A stretch of DNA of 64,000 nucleotides. It comes from Sphingobium sp. Cam5-1. GTDB lineage: Bacteria; Pseudomonadota; Alphaproteobacteria; Sphingomonadales; Sphingomonadaceae. Below the pieces are notes generated by a model, which was not told where the DNA came from, ran no database searches, and was given only the letters and a program-made list of their open reading frames with translations. Of the stretch, positions 36,467-45,971 are shown in pieces. The stretch is from contig NZ_CP065140.1 of the NCBI RefSeq assembly GCF_015693305.1, positions 186,001 through 250,000 on the forward strand, written 5' to 3'. Position 1 is the first letter of the stretch. The number at the start of each line of letters is the position of its first letter. The translations under genes and the position numbers were made by a program.

Positions 36467-37378
36467 ATGGTTCGTTCGGTTGTTGGGCTTTTGCTTGCCA
36501 GCGCATGCTTGGCCGGCTGCGGTAATGTGGGAAGCCCATTCGGCGAAAAACTGAGCTGTTCATCGGCAGCAGGGCAGGACACTACCATCTCGATCATCAA
36601 GGACGAGGTCGAGAAGACCATCTTTGCTGGTAGCCAGGAAGCCTATGGTGCGGTTATCTCGAAGTCGAAAATCCGCGCGGCGCTCGACCAGATCAAATTC
36701 CTGATCGAGGATGTACGGACCTCGAAGGAAGATCCGAACAGCACGAAGAAATTCTGCACGGGGAAGCTGAAGATCGTCTTCCCCGACGCGATGATCACGG
36801 ACGCCGACAAAACCCGCGAATTGCAGGGGGTCAACAAGGTGTCCGAGCTTGCGGACAACAGCGGCGCCGAGCGCGAGGCCAATGCATTCACGATGGACAT
36901 CGATTTCAATGTCCAGCCGACGGACGATGGCGAGAAAGTCTATTCCGAACTGGAGAATGCCGATGCGGCGCCGACGTTCGTGAGCGCAATCCTGGGCGGC
37001 CACCTTGGCTACAAGATGGTGCAGCAATCGCACCAGCAAGAGCAACAGCAGACGCAACTGGCCGAGCAGCAGGAACAGGCGGCGCTTACCGAGCAGAAGC
37101 AGGCCACTTTGGGCGAGGCGAAGGCAGAGTTCGACCTCTCGACCCAGACGATCAACGCCATCTGGGGCTCCATCCCGTCCGACCAGCGTGACCAGATCCT
37201 CTCTCTCCAGCGCGCGTGGATCAAGAAGAAAACGGCCGATTGCAAGGTTGAGGCAGCGCAGGCATCACTCGATCCAGCTGAGCGGGAGTCCACTCGTCTC
37301 CGCTGCGAGGCGCGGATGAACAACGAACGTTCGGGCCAGCTTCGGCGTTTCACCTACGGTAACGACACTGGCTATTAA
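36467..37378 (+). CDS. lipoprotein with C-terminal LprI/DUF1311-like domain
   Basis: 303 residues from the second of two adjacent ATGs (36464 and 36467), five bases after a GGGGG run. The lipobox LAGC places the lipidated Cys at residue 18. A central domain (about 30-175) is unassigned. A Gln/Glu-rich coiled-coil stretch (HQQEQQQTQLAEQQEQAALT, about 188-215) links to a C-terminal domain (IWGSIPSDQRDQILSLQRAW, KKKTADCKVEAAQA, RLRCEARMNNERSGQL) matching the LprI-N/YecT type, which includes lysozyme inhibitors. Anchored on the periplasmic side of a membrane. Confidence 0.78.
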   Translation: MVRSVVGLLLASACLAGCGNVGSPFGEKLSCSSAAGQDTTISIIKDEVEKTIFAGSQEAYGAVISKSKIRAALDQIKFLIEDVRTSKEDPNSTKKFCTGKLKIVFPDAMITDADKTRELQGVNKVSELADNSGAEREANAFTMDIDFNVQPTDDGEKVYSELENADAAPTFVSAILGGHLGYKMVQQSHQQEQQQTQLAEQQEQAALTEQKQATLGEAKAEFDLSTQTINAIWGSIPSDQRDQILSLQRAWIKKKTADCKVEAAQASLDPAERESTRLRCEARMNNERSGQLRRFTYGNDTGY

Positions 37379-37997
37379 GAAAGGGGCTCCGCGCCCTTGA
37401 TTTCTCGAGCCAGGCCAACGAACCGGGTAATCCGCAGACAATAGGGCGCCTCGAGGCCAGGCGCCGCCGCCCAGGCAGTGCCTGGCCAACGGTCGTCGGA
37501 TCTAATCCATTGAGTGGAAAGGCGTCCGCCCAAATGGTCGAGGACTGGCGTCCATCGCCGGAGGGGTTCCAGGTGTTGCGCCCCTCAGGGTCGTTCGAAG
37601 CTGGAGCGTAGACACGCCGCGCCTTCAACGCTGGGTTACATGCAGAGCACCCTGCGGCAGCTCTGCGTTATTGGGGCTACTTGCGCCATCGCCTCGCACC
37701 GCTGGGCAGCCCCGTCATGCTGCAGCAGCACGTTGATCGTTGGTCCGTCGGCGGCAAATGCCGCCAAGCCTGAAACGACCAGCTCCATTTCGATCATTGT
37801 TCGCTCGCGTAAGCGGGAGCGGCTGGGAGCACACCATCCAGGCTCTGCTGGCGGCTCCCGTGCGATGGCTGTCATGCCTATACACATGCCTTGTGAAATG
37901 CTAAGGATTAAACATGATGTTTTAGACATCATTCTTGGCATGACTTATTGCGGCGCTGCTTCGGCGCGGCGCTGGCAAATCGGGAAGGGGCGGGATT
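37379..37997. other. gap without convincing gene
   Basis: Frames on both strands are short and overlap. A minus-strand frame (37636-37941) encodes a Met-rich sequence with no family resemblance. AAGGG...CCCTT just after the lipoprotein stop (37380-37400) may be a weak terminator. Confidence 0.35.
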
Positions 37998-39185
37998 TTG
38001 CAGGACATCGTCATTCTATCTGGAGCACGCACCGCGATCGGCGATTTTGGCGGAAGCCTCAAAGGCGTCGCTCCTGCGGAACTGGGACGTATTGTCATAG
38101 ATGCGGCGATCAGGCGTGCGGCCATTCAGCCTCATGATGTTCAGCACGTCGTGCTTGGTCAGGTCATTCAAAGTGAACCTGCCGACATGTATGTCTCGCG
38201 GGTGGCCGCCATGGCAGCGGGCATCCCGGACCGGACGCCGGCTCTCACACTCAATCGCCTGTGCGGATCGAGCGTACAGGCCGTTATTTCAGCCGCGCAG
38301 ATGATCGCTCTTTCGGAGTGCGAGATTGTCGTTGCCGGTGGCGTGGAGAGCATGAGCCAGTCGCCTCATGTCGTCAAAGGCCTGCGCTGGGGGCGGCGCA
38401 TGGGCGATGAAGCGATGGTCGACGCGATGACGGCGGCACTGACCGATCCTTTCGGCGCGGGGCATATGGGGGTTACTGCCGAGAATATCGCGGAGAGATA
38501 TGATATCACACGCGAGATGCAGGACGCGTTGGCGATTGAGAGCCATCGGCGCGCGGCGCGGGCGCAGAGCGAAGGCCGGTTCGAGAGCCAGATCGTGCCG
38601 GTTGAGATCAAGGGACGCGGAACCGTCAAATCGTTCAGCCGCGACGAGCATGTTCGTGCCGAGGTAAGCGCTGCCGATCTTGCCGCCCTGGCCCCTGTTT
38701 TCCGCAAGGACCGGGGGACCGTGACGGCGGGAAATGCCAGCGGTCTGAATGACGGCGGCGCGGCGCTCGTGTTGGCATCCGGGGCGGAAGCCCGGCGTCG
38801 CGGCCTCACGCCCATGGCGCGCATCGTCGGCTGGGGACATGCCGGTGTCGCGCCAGAGGTCATGGGACTTGGGCCGGTTGAGGCCGTGCCGATCGCGCTG
38901 CGCCGCGCTGGATTGACGCTCGCTGACATCGATGTGATCGAAGCCAATGAAGCCTTCGCGGCCCAGGCCTGCGCCGTGGCCAAGCTGCTCGATTTTCCGC
39001 CCGACAAGGTCAATCCCAACGGCAGTGGTATCGGCCTTGGACACCCGATCGGCGCGACCGGAGCGATCATCACCATCAAGGCGATGTATGAGTTGGAGCG
39101 AGTAGCGGGCCGCTATGGGCTGATCACGATGTGCATCGGCGGTGGCCAGGGGATAGCCCTGGTTATCGAGCGCGTCGGGAACTGA
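37998..39185 (+). CDS. acetyl-CoA acetyltransferase (thiolase)
   Basis: 395 residues from a TTG at 37998, preceded by GGGAAGGGGCGGGA. All thiolase motifs are present: acyl-accepting C89 (LNRLCGSSVQAV), VVAGGVESMSQSP, VEANEAFAAQ-type motif (IEANEAFAAQAC), NPNGSGIGLGHPIGATGA and the C-terminal MCIGGGQGIA. It condenses two acetyl-CoA or cleaves 3-ketoacyl-CoA; both PHB synthesis and beta-oxidation are possible. No pathway partner lies beside it. Confidence 0.94.
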   Translation: MQDIVILSGARTAIGDFGGSLKGVAPAELGRIVIDAAIRRAAIQPHDVQHVVLGQVIQSEPADMYVSRVAAMAAGIPDRTPALTLNRLCGSSVQAVISAAQMIALSECEIVVAGGVESMSQSPHVVKGLRWGRRMGDEAMVDAMTAALTDPFGAGHMGVTAENIAERYDITREMQDALAIESHRRAARAQSEGRFESQIVPVEIKGRGTVKSFSRDEHVRAEVSAADLAALAPVFRKDRGTVTAGNASGLNDGGAALVLASGAEARRRGLTPMARIVGWGHAGVAPEVMGLGPVEAVPIALRRAGLTLADIDVIEANEAFAAQACAVAKLLDFPPDKVNPNGSGIGLGHPIGATGAIITIKAMYELERVAGRYGLITMCIGGGQGIALVIERVGN

Positions 39186-39311
39186 GTTCTTCAGCCGTGA
39201 CAACGCTGGCGACCGGGTCGGTCGCATATCCCCGTACGGCTGGCAATGGCCTGCGCCTGCGCTACGTGAACGTCGGTCCTTTGCCGTGGACCAGCCGCTG
39301 CGAGCGATGGC

Positions 39312-40247
39312 GTGCCTGACCATTCCGATCAGGAATTCGATTGGGATCGGCTGGGCGTCTACAGCGACGATGTCGTGCGCGTCCTCGACCTTTTCGCTGA
39401 TTCCCATGACAGCGGCGCGCAAGGTGACTATGCGCCTTATTCAGCACCCGACAGTGACGAATGTGGACAGTTCCCTCCGCCGATCAACATTGCGCTGGCG
39501 GCGCCGATCGGAGCCGACGGGCCGCTGGTCTTCGACCTTGGGGATATGCGGACCTTGTTGTTCAATTCCGTCATTATCCAGAGCGGGATGCGGATCAGCG
39601 ATCCGGTTCGGCTGATCTTCGACTATACGCAGATGATGATGGCATTTCTCCTCTTCCATGAGGCACCTGGCGCGATCGAGATGATCGGCCTTGGTGGCGG
39701 ATCCCTTGCAAAATACTGCTACCATTATCTGCCCGACAGCCGGATTGTTGCCGTCGAGATCGATCCTGACGTGATTGGTCTGAGGGCCCGCTTCGGGATT
39801 CCTGACGACGATCACCGGTTTAGCATATATTGTGCCGATGGCGCCGATCATGTCCAGATTGACCGGTCGCGGCCCGACGTCATTCTCGTCGATGGTTTCG
39901 ATGGGGACGGCCAGTCGCCACAGCTTTGTTCCGAGCGCTTCTACAACGACTGCTACAATCGGTTGAAACCGGGCGGCCTGCTCGTGGTCAATCTTTGCGG
40001 GGACCGGGAGGCTGATTATATTGGTCCGATAGCCCGCATTCGGCGAAGCTTTGGAGAGAATGTCCTTGCGGTGCCAACCGAATGCGGTGCAAACAAGGCC
40101 GTCTTCGCCCGAAAGGTCGCGGGATTTGTGTCATCGCCCGATGAGCTTGGGATAACCGCGTCCCGCCTGGCGCCGCGTCATTCCGTCCCGTTCGAAGCGC
40201 TGGCGGAGCGCATCGTCGGCGAGATGAGCGCGATCCGTCCTGGATAA
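39312..40247 (+). CDS. spermidine-synthase-like methyltransferase-fold protein
   Basis: 311 residues from a GTG at 39312. The core is a Rossmann fold: AIEMIGLGGGSLAKYCYHYL, IVAVEIDPDVIGLRARFGIP, DVILVDGFDGDGQSP, NRLKPGGLLVVNLCGD. Polyamine synthases have GxGDG and a catalytic DxxD; here the loop is GLGGGS and the catalytic Asp is at the VDGFDGD site. Substrate cannot be inferred. It follows the thiolase by 126 bases in the same direction. Confidence 0.8.
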   Translation: MPDHSDQEFDWDRLGVYSDDVVRVLDLFADSHDSGAQGDYAPYSAPDSDECGQFPPPINIALAAPIGADGPLVFDLGDMRTLLFNSVIIQSGMRISDPVRLIFDYTQMMMAFLLFHEAPGAIEMIGLGGGSLAKYCYHYLPDSRIVAVEIDPDVIGLRARFGIPDDDHRFSIYCADGADHVQIDRSRPDVILVDGFDGDGQSPQLCSERFYNDCYNRLKPGGLLVVNLCGDREADYIGPIARIRRSFGENVLAVPTECGANKAVFARKVAGFVSSPDELGITASRLAPRHSVPFEALAERIVGEMSAIRPG

Positions 40248-40632
40248 TGGAAGGGGCTGACGGCTGCGGCATTTTTCCAGGTCTAGACTGACCCACGACG
40301 TCGCGTGTAGTCTGCCGTGTCCGCGCTTCGCTGTACCGGCGACGCCTGGGAAAAGGGCTGGAGCTTCCATCGTAGCTCCGCCGACATCCCGGCAGCAACA
40401 AAGGTCGAATGCGCCATGGCGCAATGACTGCCCCGCGCTTCATCTGACCGTCCGCGGCGAATGCCCAGTGCGGTGATCGATTCTGGTAAATAGTCTAGGT
40501 CGCCCGTGGCTTGCGAGGTAAATGAACAAATCATATAAGCGCCGGAATAATGGGGTATCGCCAGAGCTACGGTGTGATTGGCCAACCAGCGCGCAAACAT
40601 GTGCCGGAATCCGTCCTGGAACAAGCGTAACG
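40248..40632. other. gap without recognisable gene
   Basis: No coherent frame. Nothing structural noted. Confidence 0.3.
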
Positions 40633-40824
40633 ATGCATAGAAGCACTGGACCTTTCGCCGATGCCGTCCTGTTCAGCCTGAAAGATGGGCTGATATGGGC
40701 GCACCTGCCCACCCACCCAGCGCCAATCGTCCTGGGAAATAGCGAGACAGTGATCTACATGATGCGCGACTTCCTGGCTCAGTGCGAGCTTGCAGAACGG
40801 CTGGGCGATCCGAACTGCCGATAG
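40633..40824 (+). CDS. small conserved-type protein
   Basis: 63 residues from the ATG at 40633, chosen as the shortest plausible unit (MHRSTGPFADAVLFSLKDGL, IWAHLPTHPAPIVLGNSETV, IYMMRDFLAQCELAERLGD). The pattern, a short beta hairpin followed by V..MRDFL.Q...AERL, resembles small sphingomonad proteins of unknown function. No ribosome binding site is clear. Confidence 0.45.
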   Translation: MHRSTGPFADAVLFSLKDGLIWAHLPTHPAPIVLGNSETVIYMMRDFLAQCELAERLGDPNCR

Positions 40825-40987
40825 CGAAGCCGGGTGTGCCCGACGTTTGCGGTCAGCTTTGTGCCGCTTTCAAGGTTTTTGGCGTCCCGTTCGTCGATCC
40901 CGGGCTGGTGGCTGGGTCAGGAGCAGGATCCATCAGCCCGTTTGCAGGACGTCCGATCTTTTCCTGGCGTGAAGGAGCACGGTAGAT

Positions 40988-42073
40988 ATGACCCATTGGC
41001 CCGATAATCGGATCACCAAATTGTTCGGCATCGACGTTCCGATCATTCTGGCGCCAATGGCCGGGCCGGTAATGGCCGACATGGTGATCGCCGTTTCGCA
41101 GCAAGGTGGGCTGGGTTCGCTTCCATGCGCGCTGCTGGACAGCGGGCAGGTGGATGTTGAGCTGGCCAGGATTCGCGCCGCGACTTCCAAGCCGGTCAAT
41201 CTCAACTTTTTTTGCCATGCTCCCGCAGCCCTTGATCCGGCGCGCGAGGCGGCATGGCGGGATCGGCTGAGGCCTTATTATCTGGCGCTCGGCCTCGATC
41301 CCGACATTGAGGTCAAACCATCGCATCGTGCAGCCTTTGACGAAAAGGGTTGCGAGATGGTGGAGAAATGGCGCCCGCAGGTGGTCAGCTTCCATTTCGG
41401 TCTGCCAGCGGCGTCGATGCTCGAACGCGTGCGCGCGACGGGCGCAAAGATCATTTCATCGGCGACAACCGTTCGGGAGGCGGAATGGCTTGAGGCGCAG
41501 GGATGCGACGCGATCATCGCCCAAGGCTCGGAGGCGGGCGGGCATCGCGGCATGTTCCTGACGGATGATGTCTCCAGCCAGATCGGCACCATGGCCCTCG
41601 TACCGCAGATAGCGGACGCGGTGTCCGTGCCGGTCATTGCAGCGGGCGGTATCGCTGACGCGCGTGGAATTGTGGCCGCCGCGGCGCTGGGAGCGTCGGC
41701 GGTTCAGATCGGGACGGCTTTTCTCCGCACTCCCGAAGCGAAACTGTCGCCTGTGCATCTCGAGCGGCTATGCAGCGCACAGGCTGACGAGACCGCGATC
41801 ACTAACCTGTTCACTGGCCGCCCGGCTCGAGGGATCATCAATCGCCTGATGCGTGAACAAAGCCCGATGGTCAACGACGTGCCCGCCTTTCCCCTGGCGG
41901 GTGGCGCGCTCGCACCCCTGCGTGCAGCCTCGGAGCCTTCTGGATCCCCCGATTTCATGGCGCTTTGGGCTGGCGAAGCCTTTCGCATGGCCCGGCCGCT
42001 TCCCGCTGCTCAATTGACGCAGGCGCTATGGACCGAAACGCTCGATCACCTTGGCCGAATGCGTCGTCGTTGA
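40988..42073 (+). CDS. nitronate monooxygenase / 2-nitropropane dioxygenase family
   Basis: 361 residues. FMN-dependent TIM barrel: FGIDVPIILAPMAGPVMADM (about 13-32), GGLGSLPCALL, PVNLNFFCHAP, VVSFHFGLP, AIIAQGSEAGGHRGMF, PVIAAGGIADARGI, and ASAVQIGTAFLRTPEA. It oxidises alkyl nitronates to carbonyl compounds and nitrite. It stands upstream of a MarR gene in the same direction with a 200-base regulatory gap between. Confidence 0.92.
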   Translation: MTHWPDNRITKLFGIDVPIILAPMAGPVMADMVIAVSQQGGLGSLPCALLDSGQVDVELARIRAATSKPVNLNFFCHAPAALDPAREAAWRDRLRPYYLALGLDPDIEVKPSHRAAFDEKGCEMVEKWRPQVVSFHFGLPAASMLERVRATGAKIISSATTVREAEWLEAQGCDAIIAQGSEAGGHRGMFLTDDVSSQIGTMALVPQIADAVSVPVIAAGGIADARGIVAAAALGASAVQIGTAFLRTPEAKLSPVHLERLCSAQADETAITNLFTGRPARGIINRLMREQSPMVNDVPAFPLAGGALAPLRAASEPSGSPDFMALWAGEAFRMARPLPAAQLTQALWTETLDHLGRMRRR

Positions 42074-42216
42074 GTCCGCGCATGCTACCGACCCTCGTCA
42101 GAATGTCAGCGCGCGGCCTTCCAGAAATCGATAACCTCGAGACTATGCGCGGGCTACGTTCCAGGCCTGAGGGTAGCGGAACAGGGGTGGCGCCCGAAAG
42201 TATCGGCTCTAAAATA

Positions 42217-42260
42217 TTGTTGACTAGGAAACATGATTGTGGTTGTTTCCTAGTCAACAA
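42217..42260. promoter_or_regulatory. perfect 17-base inverted repeat upstream of the MarR gene
   Basis: Arms TTGTTGACTAGGAAACA (42217-42233) and TGTTTCCTAGTCAACAA (42244-42260) match exactly over all 17 bases, with a 10-base spacer. Each arm also holds an imperfect palindrome centred on CTAG, so it may be two MarR-dimer sites 27 bases apart. It ends 12 bases before the MarR start; a promoter within it would be fully blocked by binding. Confidence 0.75.
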
Positions 42261-42272
42261 ATGGAGCGATTC

Positions 42273-42725
42273 ATGCCTTCGGTCTCCGAATTACCTGATC
42301 ATACCGGGTTCTGGATGCGCATGGTGTCCAACGCCGTTTCGCAAGGGTTCGCCCGCAAGGTCGAGACCGAAGGCGTCACGGTGGCGGAATGGTCTTTCAT
42401 GCGGGCGCTTTACGAGAGAGATCCTACGCCCCCATCGGTTCTGGCCGACAGGATGGTCATGACGAAGGGGGCGATCAGCAAGCTTGCAGATAGGTTGCTG
42501 GCAAAAGGACTGATCGAGCGGACGGAAAGCCCACACGATAAGCGCGCTCACAGCCTCTCCCTGACAAGAGAGGGACGAGCCAAGATTCCTGTTCTGGCAT
42601 CGTTTGCCGATGAAAACGACGCCGAATTCTTCGGCGTCCTGACAGAGGATGAGCACGAAACGCTCGGCCAAATATTGCGAACTCTCGCCGAACGGCGCGG
42701 TCTCACGGCAACCCCGGTGGACTGA
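42273..42725 (+). CDS. MarR-family transcriptional regulator
   Basis: 150 residues from the ATG at 42273, with GGAG 6 bases upstream; another in-frame ATG lies four codons earlier, inside GGAG. The winged helix is clear: VAEWSFMRALYERDPTPPSV, LADRMVMTKGAISKLADRLL, AKGLIERTESPHDKRAHSLS, LTREG. It probably binds the inverted repeat just upstream and represses itself. The DUF1398 gene follows 40 bases downstream and is likely co-transcribed. Confidence 0.9.
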   Translation: MPSVSELPDHTGFWMRMVSNAVSQGFARKVETEGVTVAEWSFMRALYERDPTPPSVLADRMVMTKGAISKLADRLLAKGLIERTESPHDKRAHSLSLTREGRAKIPVLASFADENDAEFFGVLTEDEHETLGQILRTLAERRGLTATPVD

Positions 42726-42765
42726 CCTCCGGCCGTATTCAACATGACCCGGAAAGGAATCCGCC

Positions 42766-43167
42766 ATGGACGCGGAACGAACGTCTATTGCCGCAACCTG
42801 TCTGCAGGCTGCTCACGACGGAAGCCTGAGCTTTCCAGAGATCGTCGGCAAACTGCTTGCAGCCGGCTTCGAGGGGTACGCCATCGACTATCGCCGCAAC
42901 AGGCAGACATTCTATCTGCCTGACGGAGATAGTCTGGAGCTCGACATTTCGCCCTCCGACAACCCGGTCGCCGCTGCTTTCGATGCCAGCGAGGTGGAGC
43001 GCCTGGTGCGATGGGCGCAGGCAAACCCTGCCGACTACAATTATGTCGCCTTCTGCGAAAAGGTGAAGGCGGCCGGCTGTGCGGGATACCTCGTCTCTTT
43101 CCTGGGTCGGCGCGTCGTCTATTTCGGGCGCACCGCAGAGACCCATGTCGAACACTTTCGGAAGTGA
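42766..43167 (+). CDS. DUF1398-family protein
   Basis: 133 residues matching the DUF1398 (YbcV-type) pattern: SLSFPEIVGKLLAAGFEGYA, IDYRRNRQTFYLPDGDSLEL, and NYVAFCEKVKAAGCAGYLVS, ending FLGRRVVYFGRTAETHVEHF. Function unknown; cytoplasmic. It lies 40 bases after the MarR gene and may be its regulated target. Confidence 0.82.
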   Translation: MDAERTSIAATCLQAAHDGSLSFPEIVGKLLAAGFEGYAIDYRRNRQTFYLPDGDSLELDISPSDNPVAAAFDASEVERLVRWAQANPADYNYVAFCEKVKAAGCAGYLVSFLGRRVVYFGRTAETHVEHFRK

Positions 43168-43984
43168 CGAGGGCTGTCACGAATCCGGCAGGAGGGGCGA
43201 AGGCGCCGCGGGTCAGGGCAAGGGCAGGCTCAAGCGAGACTTGATCTAGACCGCGTTGCGAAGAGCGTTCACGATCTGCGAATACCTATCACAGAAAAAT
43301 GCTTCTACGAATATCGTTCACCGTCGCGGTATGAGGCAGGTCCGGTGAATGATGACAGAGCAGAGGTCGCCGACCTGTGTCAGAACGTGAAGCGCCGGCA
43401 GATATTGGGTTTGGGGAGATCAGTATCGATGGTGTGCTCGCAAGAGACCTTGAGCCATGGAAGTCGCGCGTGCGGCCCGGATGTGTAAATGGCGAGCGAT
43501 CCCACCAAGCCCCTGCTGAGGCTGACACCAGACCAGCCGAGACAACGCCCCGCGGGCCAGGCAAAATTTCCCCTGGCCACCTGAGCCTTTCCCCCGGGAT
43601 CGCCAGCAAGCTACATTCGGGCCGAAATTCGCCTCCTTGCCCAGGCATTGCCAGCACGATCCGGCTCCCTGCAGCCCGATCGATGAAGCCGTGCCATTCG
43701 GCCTGGCGGCCACGATCGCTATGCCTGGAATCGTGGGTCTCTATACACAGGTTGCGCAGCGCCGATCATCGAAAGATATGCCAGCGCTCCCCGTGCCGGG
43801 GTGCGGGAATGGGTGCCTTGGGTAGCGATCCGTAAGGGCTGGCCATCGCTGAACCTGAAAACTTGCAAGCACCGATGAAGGAATGGCGCCTCCCCAATGG
43901 GTTGCCGCTGAGGCAAGCAGCGATCCATGTTTCAGCCAGTACGGCGGTTGCCCCGACGCGTGCTGCTCAAGTCTGAAGGGGTTA
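43168..43984. other. 817-base gap without recognisable gene
   Basis: Several short frames on both strands overlap one another and none resembles a known family. No repeat or strong hairpin was noticed. Confidence 0.35.
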
Positions 43985-44245
43985 TCACACTTTACCGCGT
44001 TGAATCAGGTTCACGATGCCGAGTAGGACAATGGCGCCGACCACGGCAATGACAAGGCCCGTGATCGAGAACTCTTTGACCGTCCCGGAGATGCCGATAA
44101 CGCCGGCGATCAGGTTGCCGATGACAGATCCGACACAACCGACGACGATGTTCCAGAAAATGCCCATCGAGGCGTCGCGGTTCATGATCATGCTGGCAAG
44201 CCAGCCGGCAATGCCGCCCACGATCAGTGCAATGACCCAACCCAT
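43985..44245 (-). CDS. GlsB/YeaQ/YmgE-family stress-associated membrane protein
   Basis: 86 residues, almost entirely membrane: GWVIALIVGGIAGWLASMIM, IFWNIVVGCVGSVIGNLIAG, ITGLVIAVVGAIVLLGIVNL. The G..AGWLAS start and G..GS.IGN middle are family hallmarks. Such proteins are inner-membrane and usually stress-induced. GGAGGAAC lies just before the start. It is in line with two other small genes and an aquaporin on the same strand. Confidence 0.9.
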   Translation of the reverse strand: MGWVIALIVGGIAGWLASMIMNRDASMGIFWNIVVGCVGSVIGNLIAGVIGISGTVKEFSITGLVIAVVGAIVLLGIVNLIQRGKV

Positions 44246-44293
44246 GATGTTCCTCCTGCTGACGTCCCCGATGGGGGAGAGACAAGGCTCGAT

Positions 44294-44470
44294 TTATTCG
44301 GCTTCTCGAATTTCTGCGGCGGGGCCGTTTTTCAGGATCGATTCAATGGCATTCCTGGCGGAAGCTTTCGAAGAATATCCTTCGGTCCAGAATATGGATT
44401 CATTATTATATTTGAAATATGCAACGAACTCGCCAGACTTGTTCTTCTTTATTTCAAAATAGTGAGCCAA
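44294..44470 (-). CDS. YegP-type (DUF1508) small protein
   Basis: 58 residues if started at the TTG at 44470, which has GGAGG exactly 5 bases upstream and gives M-A-H-Y-F-E-I-K, the usual family start. The ATG at 44482 would add four residues but has no ribosome binding site because the GGAGG is inside it. The single DUF1508 unit reads HYFEIKKNKSGEFVAYFKYN, NESIFWTEGYSSKASARNAI, ESILKNGP. Function unknown. Confidence 0.82.
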   Translation of the reverse strand: MAHYFEIKKNKSGEFVAYFKYNNESIFWTEGYSSKASARNAIESILKNGPAAEIREAE

Positions 44471-44599
44471 AATTGCCTCCATTCTATGGTTTGTCCGTCT
44501 CACGGCCCATTCAGATCAGGACGATACTGATTATGCGCCCCCTATCTTTCGCTGCCCGCATGCGGCATGGCGGATGACGCCGTCTGGTCTGGGGATGGC

Positions 44600-44923
44600 C
44601 TATTTTTGACCAAAGAGTTTTCCTGCCATTCCCGCCAGGTCGCCAAGCGGATTGCCGTCGCCATCAGCATCGAGCATGCTTGCGAAATTTCCAAGCGAAC
44701 CCTCACCGCCAATGGCGCTGACGATTTGACCAAGAACCGCGCTGTTCACGCCCGTGCTTGCCGAGGCAAGTTCCACCGTGTCCCCCTGCATGGGATGCGC
44801 CTTGGCCAGGGCCAGAATGGCTGTTTCCGCCATTTTGGGATCGATCCCAAGCGAGTTGGCGAGGTTCGCAATATCGCCGGGTGAACCGGCAATGGTCTTC
44901 ATTATACTGTCTATCAGGCTCAT
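44600..44923 (-). CDS. small protein, DUF937-like
   Basis: 107 residues from the ATG at 44923, with GGAG 7 bases upstream. Sequence: helical first part (SLIDSIMKTIAGSPGDIANL, ANSLGIDPKMAETAILALAK) and a Gly/Asp-rich end (MLDADGDGNPLGDLAGMAGK). The DxDGDG...D..GMAGKLF ending is usual in DUF937 proteins. No signal or membrane segment. Function unknown. Confidence 0.65.
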   Translation of the reverse strand: MSLIDSIMKTIAGSPGDIANLANSLGIDPKMAETAILALAKAHPMQGDTVELASASTGVNSAVLGQIVSAIGGEGSLGNFASMLDADGDGNPLGDLAGMAGKLFGQK

Positions 44924-44999
44924 CTGGACACTCCTTTGCATTGTTTCGCATGGGCTCTGTCATCCCAGGCCGAGAGGCAGATCGTCTGTGCCCTTGTGC

Positions 45000-45725
45000 T
45001 CAATGATCTGCGCTGTCGCCACCGATGTTCGCCAGGGATTCTTCGGGTGCAAGAAGCAGGCGCCAGATCAGGGCGCCGATGATCCCGCCGGCCAGTGGCG
45101 CAAGCCAGAACAGCCAGAGCTGACCGAGCGCGTCTGTCTGGGCAAAGAGCGCTACGCCTGTGGAGCGGGCGGGATTGACTGAAGTGTTTGTGACCGGAAT
45201 CGAGACCAGGTGGATGAGAGTGAGCGCCAGGCCGATGGCCAGGGGCGCGAAACCTCCGGGAACGGCCCGCGACGTGGATCCGAGGATGACGATCAGAAAC
45301 CCCGCCGTCAGAATGATTTCGGTGAGCACAGCTGCCTGCAGCGAGTATCCGCCGGGAGACAGGTCGCCAAAGCCGTTCGACGCGAACGCGCCAGCCTCGA
45401 AGTTCGCCTTGCCCGACGCGATGGCATAGATCGCCGCACCTGCGGCCACTGCGCCAATGACCTGAGAGATCCAATATGGGATCAGATCCTTCCACGCGAA
45501 GCGGCCGGCGGCCGCAAGGCCAAGGGATACCGCCGGGTTGAAATGCCCACCTGAGATCCCGCCGACCGCATAGGCCATGGTGAGAACCGTAAGGCCAAAT
45601 GCCAGCGCGACCCCTGCAAAGCCGATGCCAAGGTCGGGATAGGCCGCTGCCAGCACCGCAGAACCGCAGCCGCCGAATACCAGCCAGAATGTGCCGAAAA
45701 ACTCTGCACTCAGCTTCCGTATCAT
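45000..45725 (-). CDS. aqpZ: aquaporin Z
   Basis: 241 residues with six membrane helices and both NPA motifs ([12 protein letters not shown] at about 59-70 and [14 protein letters not shown] at about 179-192). The N-terminal [18 protein letters not shown] is typical of AqpZ. It conducts water across the inner membrane. GGAGGAGG lies a few bases upstream of the start. It is divergent from the nitrite/sulfite reductase. Confidence 0.95.
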   Translation of the reverse strand: MIRKLSAEFFGTFWLVFGGCGSAVLAAAYPDLGIGFAGVALAFGLTVLTMAYAVGGISGGHFNPAVSLGLAAAGRFAWKDLIPYWISQVIGAVAAGAAIYAIASGKANFEAGAFASNGFGDLSPGGYSLQAAVLTEIILTAGFLIVILGSTSRAVPGGFAPLAIGLALTLIHLVSIPVTNTSVNPARSTGVALFAQTDALGQLWLFWLAPLAGGIIGALIWRLLLAPEESLANIGGDSADH

Positions 45726-45842
45726 GACACCTCCTCCGATTGTATTTTAAACCCAGGTTAATCGCTTGGCCGGCTGGTGCAATGCCTTTTGTTTCAGTTA
45801 CGAAATGTGCGCCGTTTCAGCACGGAAGACGGAATGTTGATT

Positions 45843-45860
45843 GCCCAGGGATCCCTGGGC
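45843..45860. promoter_or_regulatory. 18-base palindrome between aqpZ and the reductase
   Basis: GCCCAGGGATCCCTGGGC is perfectly self-complementary and lies roughly midway in a 246-base divergent gap. No T-run follows, so an operator is more likely than a terminator. Confidence 0.45.
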
Positions 45861-45971
45861 GACAGGGAGTATACAATAAAGAAAGTTATAGATAACCGCA
45901 TTAATATTCATTTTCTTATCGGACATTGATGAGGCCATGTTGTTGTCTGATCCAGACGCAAGGCCGATTTG

